A stretch of DNA of 64,000 bases from DATFNI01 sp963787205 (lineage in GTDB: Bacteria > Bacteroidota > Rhodothermia > Balneolales > DATFMH01): assembly GCA_963787205.1 (NCBI GenBank), contig CAWBCD010000015.1, forward strand, positions 1-64,000. Reading direction: 5' to 3'. Positions 47,049-54,401 of the stretch are shown piece by piece. The translations under genes and the position numbers were made by a program. The notes under the pieces were generated by a model. The model ran no database searches. It saw only the letters and a list, made by a program, of their open reading frames with translations, and had not been told where the DNA came from. Each line of letters begins with the position of its first letter. Positions within the stretch are counted from its first letter, which is position 1.

Positions 47049-47749
47049 GAATGGATCGTTGCTGCGGCAATGGAATACCCTGCGGGCTTGTGTTAGGGAA
47101 ATTGGTTATTGTTTAGTTATTAGAATTGGGTTATTGTGTTATTAAGGATTTGCTCTGCGGACTTTGCGCATCCTTTGTGGGTTCCTTTAAACGCCCGTTG
47201 ACCCACCCCCCGCCCCTCCCAGGAGGGGAAGTTTCGTTTTTCCCCCTTAATAAATAGCTTGTCCCGAATGCTTTCGGGAGGGGCAGGGGGTTGTAACCCG
47301 CGTTTCATGATTCATAAACCATTCAAAAGGCCGGGGCCAGGTTATTAAGTTACAGGGTTACTGGGTTATTAAGGTTTTTCCCCTGTGAACTTTGCGCGTC
47401 CACTGTGCCCACCGTGGTTAAACTCCCCTCCTGGGAGGGGTGGGGGGGGTTCCCCGCGTCTCATTATGCACCAAACCACACATTCGGAAATCAACGCCAC
47501 TCTTGTGTAAGAAATGATTACTGGGTTATTAAGGTTTTTCCCTTGTGAACTTAGTGCATCCATTGTGCCCACCGTGGTTAAACTCCCCAAAATGTCGCAA
47601 GTTTATAACTTGTGACAAACCCACCGTATGCCACGCAAATTAATGCGTTTTAATTAATTTCCGTGCACTAAAATCAGATAACTATTTGATATTTTTATAT
47701 TTTAATCCATACATCAGGAAAGAAAACTTACGACAAACCTCTATTCATC
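47049..47749. repeat. Repeat-rich gap: inverted copy (47191-47372) plus a 71-base direct repeat
   Basis: 701 bases without a gene. 47191-47372 is the reverse-oriented copy of the 41000-41178 element. A direct repeat of about 71 bases ('gttactgggttattaagg ... ccaccgtggttaaactcccc') occurs at 47357-47428 and 47518-47588. A REP-like palindrome follows at 47594-47616. Confidence 0.75.
47594..47616. repeat. REP-like palindrome upstream of the RAYT gene
   Basis: 23-base imperfect palindrome with arms GTCGCAAGTT and AACTTGTGAC and centre TAT. It has the same framework as the palindromes at 48413, 48452 and 50217. Confidence 0.75.
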
Positions 47750-48298
47750 ATGAGCCGGGCTTATAAATTTTGGGACCAAACCTTGCCGTATTTCGTCACT
47801 TTCGCTACAGTATATTGGATTGACGTATTTACACGACGATGCTATTTCGATTGCGTTGTCGATAGTATCAATCACTGTATCATTCATAAAGGATTGTGTA
47901 TAAGCGCATGGTGTATTATGTCGAATCATGTGCATCTTATAATGGGTACAAATGATAAACCAATGCAGGATATTCTGAGGGATTTGAAAAAATACACGTC
48001 AAAGGAATTAATCAGAACTATTCAGTCGAATCCACAGGAGAGCCGTAAAGAATGGATGATACCAATGTTTGAGCGGGCAGGCAGGAAGAACGGCTGTAAC
48101 AAACATTATCAGTTCTGGCAGCAGCATAACCAACCGATCGAGTTATACAATGCAGGGCTTGCTGAACAGAAGCTTCAGTACATACATTATAATCCGGTTA
48201 AGGCAGGTTTTGTGGATCAGCCTGAGAATTATTTATACAGCAGTGCCAGAACTTATGCGGGGATGGACGGATTGGTACCACTGGTATTGATTGAATAG
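47750..48298 (+). CDS. REP-associated tyrosine transposase (RAYT, IS200/IS605-like Y1)
   Basis: 182-residue single-domain transposase. It opens with the RAYT-type MSRAYKFWDQTLPYFVTF. The HUH metal motif is MSNHVHLIMGTNDKPMQD. The C-terminal block QYIHYNPVKAGFVDQPENY then YSSARTYAG is diagnostic, with the nucleophilic Tyr expected just upstream of it. RAYTs are domesticated IS200-like enzymes that process REP palindromes. REP-like elements lie on both sides within 140-160 bases, which supports a functional pairing here. It appears intact. Confidence 0.9.
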   Translation: MSRAYKFWDQTLPYFVTFATVYWIDVFTRRCYFDCVVDSINHCIIHKGLCISAWCIMSNHVHLIMGTNDKPMQDILRDLKKYTSKELIRTIQSNPQESRKEWMIPMFERAGRKNGCNKHYQFWQQHNQPIELYNAGLAEQKLQYIHYNPVKAGFVDQPENYLYSSARTYAGMDGLVPLVLIE

Positions 48299-48412
48299 AT
48301 GGAATGTTGGTTTTGATGCAAGAACTATTCGATGGGTAGCGATTAATTACGTGGGGATATGTCACAAGTTGCCCCGATTTTCGGGGCGACATAAGGGTTG
48401 GGTTGAGGTCTC

Positions 48413-48474
48413 GTCACAAGTCACAGACTTGCGACATAACATTCCCGATATGTCGCAGGTCTGTGACCTGTGAC
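48413..48474. repeat. Pair of REP-like palindromes downstream of RAYT (BIME-like)
   Basis: Two 23-base palindromes, at 48413-48435 (GTCACAAGTC arm first) and 48452-48474 (GTCGCAGGTC arm first), stand in opposite orientation separated by 16 bases. The first is the exact reverse complement of the element at 50217-50239. An additional CCCCGATTTTCGGGG hairpin is at about 48373-48387. Confidence 0.8.
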
Positions 48475-48673
48475 TAACCCATCCCTGACATAACCGGCGA
48501 ACCGGTAAATTTTAATCCCCGGTCCCGGGTAGCATTCCGACTCTTCTTCAAAAATATTGGTTGCCTTTCTGATACTAATAAGAAGATTTAGATACCTTTC
48601 AGTATAAGAATTACTCAATCGAGTTTACTAATATCGAATGCAGAAAGCGCTTGCCGCCATTTTTTTGTCATAA

Positions 48674-49927
48674 ATGAACACGAAAAAAAGGATGAAAAAA
48701 ACGACATTCCTCTTTATAGTTTCGTTATCGATCATCAGCCTTTTTATCAGTTGTTCGGCAACCAGGCAGAAGGATAACCTCGACAAGATCGTCGATCATG
48801 CGATCAATACGTCACTGGAATGCATGAAGCGATCGACCAAAGAAGTGGGAAGCCCTTCTCTTTATCCAACGTACGGAACGAAAGATCTGAAATGGAAACT
48901 GGACAGCGCATCGAATTGGGTCAGCGGCTTTTATCCGGGGTGCCTGTGGTATTCCTATGAGCTCAGCAAAGATCCCAGGTTCAAAAAATGGGCGGAAGAA
49001 TGGACCGCCGGTATTGAATCACAAAAATACAATAATAAAACCCATGACCTCGGGTTCCGCTTCGGCCCCTCGTTTGGCAATGGTTTGCGGCTCGCTCCCA
49101 ACGACTCTGCAACAAAAAGGTATAAAGATATCTTATTAACCGCCGCTGCCACATCCGACAGCCGTTTTTTCAAACCGGCTGGAGTGTACCCTTCCGATTG
49201 GGATGCGCATCCCCTCCCAAATTCGGAGCCCATGGTGATTGATGTTATGATGGATCTTCACCTGATGATGTGGGCATCACAACACGGAGGCGACCCGGCT
49301 ATGATGGATCGGTGTCGTTCGCACGCCGATGCTGCTTACCGGGATTTGATCCGGAAAGACGGCGGAAGTTTTCATGTTGTCCGCTATGACAAGGATACAG
49401 GGGCGGTACTGGGCAAGGGGCAATTGCAGGGAGATACGGATTCAAGTACATGGTCGCGCGGACAAGCCTGGATGGTGTACGGCCTTGTCGTGATGTACCG
49501 GTACACAAAAGATCCGAAGTACCTGCAAGAGGATATGAACGTGGCCGACTATTTCATTAATCACTTGCCTAAAGACCAGATAGCGAATTGGGATTTTCAG
49601 TCTAAACTGGATCATCGCGACGCATCAGCTTCGGCAGTCGTCGCATCGGCGCTTTTTGAGCTCCAGTCTTACCTCAAGGATGCTCAAAAAAAGAAGTATT
49701 ACCTGGATGAGGCTGAAAAAATACTCCGATCACTCTGCCTTCCGCCTTATTTTTCAAATGGTGAAGGGACGAACTGTTTGCTGCTAAGATCGACCCAGTA
49801 TTTTCGCAAAACCGACAATACGGATGTCCCAAGCATATTTGCAGATTATTATTTCCTGGAATCTTTGGTGCGATATAAGAGAATCCGTGCGGGGAAAGCG
49901 CCGGTCGACGTACATGCGAACTACTAA
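48674..49927 (+). CDS. Glycoside hydrolase family 88 lipoprotein (unsaturated glucuronyl hydrolase type)
   Basis: 417-residue lipoprotein with lipobox FISC after MKKTTFLFIVSLSIISLF. The (alpha/alpha)6 barrel of GH88 is supported by SNWVSGFYPGCLWYSYELS, KTHDLGFRFGPSFGNG (the catalytic Asp region), VIDVMMDLHLMMWAS and DSSTWSRGQAWMVYGLVVMY. GH88 enzymes hydrate the enol ether of unsaturated uronic acids released by polysaccharide lyases, so it would act on lyase products in the periplasm or at the cell surface. No lyase or SusCD pair is nearby, so it looks like an isolated gene. An alternative start is at MKKTTFL. Confidence 0.9.
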   Translation: MNTKKRMKKTTFLFIVSLSIISLFISCSATRQKDNLDKIVDHAINTSLECMKRSTKEVGSPSLYPTYGTKDLKWKLDSASNWVSGFYPGCLWYSYELSKDPRFKKWAEEWTAGIESQKYNNKTHDLGFRFGPSFGNGLRLAPNDSATKRYKDILLTAAATSDSRFFKPAGVYPSDWDAHPLPNSEPMVIDVMMDLHLMMWASQHGGDPAMMDRCRSHADAAYRDLIRKDGGSFHVVRYDKDTGAVLGKGQLQGDTDSSTWSRGQAWMVYGLVVMYRYTKDPKYLQEDMNVADYFINHLPKDQIANWDFQSKLDHRDASASAVVASALFELQSYLKDAQKKKYYLDEAEKILRSLCLPPYFSNGEGTNCLLLRSTQYFRKTDNTDVPSIFADYYFLESLVRYKRIRAGKAPVDVHANY

Positions 49928-50481
49928 GTTTCGTATCCAGATACCTGAAAACTTTACCAAATAATCAAACGAAAGCCATTTTAATCTTCCTCACCTTCTG
50001 AGCCTGTTCGAAAAGTCATTGTACCTATTGAGCTTCCTAAAAAATTAGGATCCCCAACCTTCATTACGGAACAAGACGTTCTTTCCCCCTTAGAAAAGGG
50101 GGTGAAGGGGGTTGTTCCCCAGCGTGATATATTAGAAACCCTAATTAAATTAGGCTTCAGCTTTATCATTTATGCTTCTGGGACAGCCTCACATCCTAAT
50201 GTCAGTAACCCTACATGTCGCAAGTCTGTGACTTGTGACGCAGTCTCACGTCAACAACCATCTGCAAGAACCTATACCGCCCCAAAACGTGACCAATCCC
50301 CATGAAAAGGCTCCGCGGCTGATAGCACTCATCCCCAAAATCATCCCGATATCCCAAAGCCGTCAGACGGGTATTGCAAAGGCGTTCCCCAATCAATTAC
50401 CTTATTCCAAAACTAACGCGGGATGGAGAAATCACCTGCTTTTGTTTAATTTCATTAAGTTTAGATTAAATACATAGCCAA
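49928..50481. repeat. Gene-free repeat region before the MntA-like gene
   Basis: 554 bases of mixed repeats. It has a CCCCCTTAGAAAAGGGGG hairpin (50085-50102), a REP-like palindrome at 50217-50239 (arms GTCGCAAGTC and GACTTGTGAC) and the first copy of a 62-base direct repeat at 50317-50378, whose second copy is 51113-51174. Frames here are artefacts of repeats. Confidence 0.65.
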
Positions 50482-50784
50482 ATGAATATATCAGATCTGA
50501 AAAACGAAGAACTCGAACAGGCCTGCAAGGATTATCAGGTCAGGGAGCTTTATGTTTTCGGGTCTGCCGCATCAGGAACTCTTACGGGAAGCAGTGATCT
50601 TGATTTTTTGGTAGAGTTCAACAGAACCGGATATGAAGGGGCATTTGATCAATATATGGGCTTCAAAGAGAGACTCGAGGAAATTTACGGACGACCTGTA
50701 GATCTGCTGCAATCCGGAACATTTAGAAATCCCTTATTTCAAGAGGAAATCGAAAAGTCGAAAGCAATCCTCTATGCCGCATAG
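50482..50784 (+). CDS. MntA-type minimal nucleotidyltransferase (antitoxin)
   Basis: 100-residue nucleotidyltransferase of the MNT family. The signature is LYVFGSAASGTLTGSSDLDF, that is GSxxxG followed by D-x-D, and VDLLQSGTFRNPLF supplies the later acidic strand. In MNT-HEPN modules this protein AMPylates and so neutralises a HEPN RNase. The partner gene overlaps its end by 11 bases but is broken, so this is an orphaned antitoxin. The size and sequence appear intact. Confidence 0.85.
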   Translation: MNISDLKNEELEQACKDYQVRELYVFGSAASGTLTGSSDLDFLVEFNRTGYEGAFDQYMGFKERLEEIYGRPVDLLQSGTFRNPLFQEEIEKSKAILYAA

Positions 50785-50976
50785 CGCCAGAAAACTGCTG
50801 CTTGACATTAGTCTTTCCTGCCAGGAGATAATGAAATTTACCGAAGGCAAAGACTATGAAGATTTTCGGGAAGATCGTATGATGCAACTGGCTATTGAAG
50901 GGGATTTGAAATTATTGGAGAAGCCTTATACCGGCTTGAAAAGATCGAAAAAGAAAAGCTGAGACTAAGTTATTAA
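50774..50976 (+). pseudogene. Truncated HEPN toxin (HepT/DUF86-like)
   Basis: Begins MPHSARKLLLDISLSCQEI and MKFTEGKDYEDFREDRMMQ, the standard HEPN toxin N-terminus. A one-base loss near 50895-50905 shifts the frame; the following bases still encode FEIIGEALYRLEKIEKEKL in the neighbouring frame. The homology stops where a dispersed repeat begins (about 50968), so the catalytic R-x4-6-H segment is absent. Family length is about 110 residues. The toxin must be inactive. Confidence 0.8.
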
Positions 50977-51361
50977 GTTGCTATGCTATTGAGTTATTAG
51001 GATTTGTCACTGTGAACGCTGTGCATTCACCGTGTCTTCTGTGGTTAAAGAAAAACTTCCCTTCCGGGAGGACCAGGCGGGTACATGATGCAATCCTATT
51101 CTCCCGTCAGACGGCTGATAGTACTCATCCCCAAAATCATCCCGACATCCCAAAGCCGTCAGACGGGTATTGCATAAAAAAACCGGGCGGCACTTTGTAC
51201 TTTGTCCTTTTTACTTTAAACTAATCCATTGAGAGGCTTGGCAAAACCTTTATTTGGACCTCGCCAAACCTCTCCTGATTTACAGGAGAGGCTTATGAGG
51301 AGGGTTTTGCAAAGCCTCCTATGGGTGTGATTGACAGAAGAGAAGACAGACGGCCTGGCAA
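50977..51361. repeat. Repeat-rich leader upstream of the HNH cluster
   Basis: 385 bases, no gene. In order: a copy of the 'gttattaag ... ctgtgaacgctgtgc ... tctgtggttaaag' element (to about 51070), the second copy of the 62-base direct repeat (51113-51174, two mismatches from 50317-50378), and a structured inverted repeat at 51233-51318. The promoter of the HNH cluster must lie here or within the repeats. Confidence 0.6.
51233..51318. repeat. Nested inverted repeat (MITE-like or structured leader)
   Basis: Outer arms GAGGCTTGGCAAAACC (51233-51248) and its complement at 51303-51318 pair with one mismatch in 16. An inner perfect stem CCTCTCCTG/CAGGAGAGG with loop ATTTA lies at 51269-51291. It ends 43 bases before the first HNH gene, so it could be a miniature mobile element or a transcribed regulatory hairpin. 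Confidence 0.7.
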
Positions 51362-52258
51362 ATGAATCTTGATTCCCAGATACGAATGGCGGCATTTGAT
51401 TGGCTGACCGAACAGGTAAAGCTACACGATGATGACGTTTTGCCTCGCACGTTATTAGCCCAAGGCTTTACCTTTCGTGGGGAAAGAATCCCGTTAGTCT
51501 CTCCTCAGGGGATCTTCAAGCCAAGACTGATGGAATACCCACTGACAATCACGACTACCGCCGAGGGTCCGTATGACGACAGTTTTGATCAAAACGATCT
51601 TCTTCTTTACAAATATCGTGGAACGGATCCCAGGCATCGTGACAATGTCGGACTTCGCAATGCCATGCAGAATGAAATCCCGTTGATCTATTTTCATGGA
51701 ATTGTACCAGGTAAATACTTAGCGGTTTGGCCGGTATATATCGTAGGTGATGATCCTGGTTCATTGTCTTTTAAAGTCGCTGCTGATAGCCAGATAACGA
51801 TCGAAGAGCCTGAATTTGTAGTCCGTGAAGATAATTCAGCCCGGCGAGCATATATCACATCAACCGTCAAGACCAGGTTGCATCAGAAAGGTTTTCGAGA
51901 ACGGGTGATCGCCGCTTATCAATCGCAGTGTGCTTTCTGTCGCCTTAAACATGCCGAACTGCTGGATGCCGCTCACATCATCCCGGATGGAGAGGAGAAT
52001 AGTCAACCAACAGTGGATAACGGATTGGCACTATGCAAAATCCATCACGCAGCTTTCGATCATTACATCATTGGAGTGACGCCAGATTATGAGATAAAAG
52101 TCCGGGAAGATATTCTCAGAGAGATCGATGGGCCGATGCTGCAGCATGGCTTGCAAGAGTTGCATAACCACAAGTTGATTTTACCAAGATCAAAGAACCT
52201 TCGTCCGAACCGTGATTATTTGGATTGGAGGTACGAGCGGTTTCGGAAGGCGATGTGA
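51362..52258 (+). CDS. HNH endonuclease with SRA-like N-terminal domain
   Basis: 298-residue predicted restriction endonuclease (COG3440-like). The N-terminal domain (about 35-150; GERIPLVSPQGIFKP, LLYKYRGTDPRHRDNVGLRN, PLIYFHGIVPGKYLAVWPVY) looks like a modified-base reader of the SRA/ScoMcrA-SBD kind. The C-terminal treble-clef HNH has C190-x2-C193, DAAHIIPDGE (His205), NGLALC (Asn220, Cys225) with His228, then FDHYIIG. Such solitary proteins are often type IV, modification-dependent nucleases, which is inference here. It is the first of four co-directional genes; 65 bases separate its stop from the next ATG. Confidence 0.85.
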   Translation: MNLDSQIRMAAFDWLTEQVKLHDDDVLPRTLLAQGFTFRGERIPLVSPQGIFKPRLMEYPLTITTTAEGPYDDSFDQNDLLLYKYRGTDPRHRDNVGLRNAMQNEIPLIYFHGIVPGKYLAVWPVYIVGDDPGSLSFKVAADSQITIEEPEFVVREDNSARRAYITSTVKTRLHQKGFRERVIAAYQSQCAFCRLKHAELLDAAHIIPDGEENSQPTVDNGLALCKIHHAAFDHYIIGVTPDYEIKVREDILREIDGPMLQHGLQELHNHKLILPRSKNLRPNRDYLDWRYERFRKAM

Positions 52259-52323
52259 AATTAGATTTTCTTTTAGGACATAAATAAGCATTGCCGCTTC
52301 GAAAAATATATGGTTAATTGAGG

Positions 52324-53499
52324 ATGGGTAATTTTCTATGTTTGTATAGAGCTATGTCAGGCAATTTATTAAGCACCATACTAAGGCACGATACTAAGCA
52401 GAACAGCTATAAAATAGCTCTACTTCGATCTATTAATGATGTTGTGATGAATTATCCAGATGCGGCTGATCTGAATAAAGACATTGCAATTCCACTACGT
52501 TTACTTGCTGATTATTGGATTGCCTATTACTGGCCTTTCGTAAAAAAGGATCAACCTATCTACCAGGGACATCGTGCAACTGTTCAAGGCGTAAGAAGAA
52601 ATGATGTGTCTTTTCGGCCGGAATTAACCGAGTTGAGGTCGGAATGGGAAAGTCTCAATCCTGGTGCCATGAGCCCGTCAGACGGGTATTATTTGATTAA
52701 TGAGTCTAAAATTAAAAGAAAGTTAATCACATACCCTTCGGATTTTTTCAAGATATATCACTCTACAAATAGGAAAATTCGCACATCACTTGAAATGCCG
52801 ATTCGATATGCGGGACCGGGCAATTGGGAAGTTTTTCAGCGTCCGAAAGTGTTACGATCATATGATAAGACTAAAATCATTGCTTTACCTGGTTCTAAAG
52901 GCAATGAGAAATGTTTGTTAATTAAGCGTGATCTGTGGAAGTCATTTCAGGATCTATCCCTTTGGATTGAAGCACTTTGTATTCATCAATGGAGTTTGTT
53001 TGCCGAACGCGTTGAAAAAGAATACAATCGTGGATTCATATATCAATTACTCACGGATAGACCGGACAACCGGAGACCATTAAGTTGGGAGCGTAATCAA
53101 ATTGATATTCTACTGATGGAAGGAACAAGATTTGAATGTCCCTGGAGTGGTTACAAAATACAAAAGGGTAGTAAATATGATCTTGATCATATCATTCCGG
53201 TTTCGCTATATCCAATCAATGAAATGTGGAATCTTGTTCCGAGCAATCCGAGATTTAATTCACATAAAAAGAGGGATAAGTTACCTTCTTCGGAAACACT
53301 TTTGACAGCTAAACCCAGACTTATTCGTACCTATGACAACTATTTGTCGTATCCTAATCTTGCCAACGTGATTACGGATGATATGAATAACAGATTTTTG
53401 AAAATCGGAACTGATACTTCTGATTCTGCTATGATTACCGATATGGTCATCAATTATGTTAATATTCTTGCAAATTCTCGGAACATAGCCCGTTTTTGA
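52324..53499 (+). CDS. HNH endonuclease-domain protein with long helical N-terminus
   Basis: About 391 residues. The N-terminal helical region starts LLSTILRHDTKQNSYKIALL and contains LADYWIAYYWPFV; its function is unknown. The HNH motif is near the C-terminus: ECPWSGYKIQ, then YDLDHIIPVSLYP and EMWNLVPSNPRFNSHKKRD, supplying the His, Asn and Asn/His positions. The start could be ATG 52324 or 52354 (MSGNLLST); neither has a good ribosome-binding site. The sequence is AT-rich (20 G+C in the 60 bases from 52741). A 16-base palindromic repeat word (52675-52690) lies inside the coding frame. The methyltransferase-HIT gene starts 2 bases after the stop, so the two are coupled. Confidence 0.75.
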   Translation: MGNFLCLYRAMSGNLLSTILRHDTKQNSYKIALLRSINDVVMNYPDAADLNKDIAIPLRLLADYWIAYYWPFVKKDQPIYQGHRATVQGVRRNDVSFRPELTELRSEWESLNPGAMSPSDGYYLINESKIKRKLITYPSDFFKIYHSTNRKIRTSLEMPIRYAGPGNWEVFQRPKVLRSYDKTKIIALPGSKGNEKCLLIKRDLWKSFQDLSLWIEALCIHQWSLFAERVEKEYNRGFIYQLLTDRPDNRRPLSWERNQIDILLMEGTRFECPWSGYKIQKGSKYDLDHIIPVSLYPINEMWNLVPSNPRFNSHKKRDKLPSSETLLTAKPRLIRTYDNYLSYPNLANVITDDMNNRFLKIGTDTSDSAMITDMVINYVNILANSRNIARF

Positions 53500-53501
53500 T
53501 C

Positions 53502-54368
53502 ATGAACTTTAAGTTTCAAAATCCATACTCTCATCTCACAGCAAAGGAGCGTAGTAAAGCTTCATTTCCGACAATGAAACTTTATCGGCAGGGTTTTATC
53601 AAAGGAAGAGTGTTGGATTTTGGATGTGGTTTTGGGGCCGATGTTTCTTTCCTGAAATCAAAGTCGTTCGATATTCAGGGTTATGATCCAGCGTATGCAC
53701 CTGATTATCCAACTGGCACATTTGATACAATTCTCTGCAATTACGTCCTGAATGTATTGTTACCTGATGAGCAAGCCGAAGTCTTGATGCAAATTTCGGA
53801 GCTGATGAAACCAAATGGTAAGGCTTATTTCACAGTAAGAAGAGACCTCCGTTATGAGGGATTTAGGATGCATAGAATGCACCATAAAAAAACGTATCAA
53901 TGTAATGTGAAGCTGCCCTGGAAAAGTGTCTTCCTGAATGAGTTTTGCGAAATCTACGAATACCAGCGCTATCCGATAACATCACAATCAAACTCAGAGG
54001 CTTGTCCTTTTTGTAGGTTACAATCAGAATCAAGCTTTATTACGGAGTCAGCAACTGCTTTCGCCATTTTTGATAAATATCCTGTCAGCGAAGGACATTC
54101 ATTAATAATCCCCAAAAGGCATATCGGGAACTATTTTGAATTGACTTCAAGAGAACAATCAGCTCTTTGGTTGATGATCAACCGGGTTAAAAAGAAAATC
54201 GATAACGAGTTTGAAGTGGATGGTTTTAACGTCGGAATCAATGTCGGAAAAGAAGCAGGGCAAACGGTAAATCACGTGCACATCCACTTGATTCCACGGT
54301 ATTCTGGAGATATTGAAGACCCAACCGGGGGAGTGCGTAATGTGATTCCTGGGAAGGGACCATACTGA
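53502..54368 (+). CDS. Fused class I SAM methyltransferase - HIT hydrolase
   Basis: 288-residue two-domain protein. Residues about 15-155 are a Rossmann methyltransferase with motif I VLDFGCGFGADV (37-48), acidic loop GYDPAYAPDY and motif IV-like FDTILCNYVLNVL; there is no NPPY, so it is not a typical adenine DNA methylase. Residues about 165-288 are a HIT domain: CPFC (168-171), FDKYPVSEGHSLIIPKRH, and the catalytic triad HVHIH (258-262) in VNHVHIHLIPRY. HIT enzymes split nucleotide-phosphoramidate, dinucleoside-polyphosphate or adenylyl-nucleic-acid bonds. Start ATG 53502 lies 2 bases after the HNH stop. A modification-plus-nucleotide-hydrolysis role beside nucleases is inferred, not known. 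Confidence 0.85.
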   Translation: MNFKFQNPYSHLTAKERSKASFPTMKLYRQGFIKGRVLDFGCGFGADVSFLKSKSFDIQGYDPAYAPDYPTGTFDTILCNYVLNVLLPDEQAEVLMQISELMKPNGKAYFTVRRDLRYEGFRMHRMHHKKTYQCNVKLPWKSVFLNEFCEIYEYQRYPITSQSNSEACPFCRLQSESSFITESATAFAIFDKYPVSEGHSLIIPKRHIGNYFELTSREQSALWLMINRVKKKIDNEFEVDGFNVGINVGKEAGQTVNHVHIHLIPRYSGDIEDPTGGVRNVIPGKGPY

Positions 54369-54401
54369 ATAGTAATTAATAATTAAATTGAGTATGTATT
54401 T

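Noticed and set aside
47357..47588. Direct repeats that might suggest a CRISPR array
   Set aside because: Only two 71-base copies, no regular spacers, no cas genes.
51012..51224. 70-codon frame upstream of the HNH cluster
   Set aside because: It consists almost entirely of dispersed repeat sequence, including the 62-base direct repeat.
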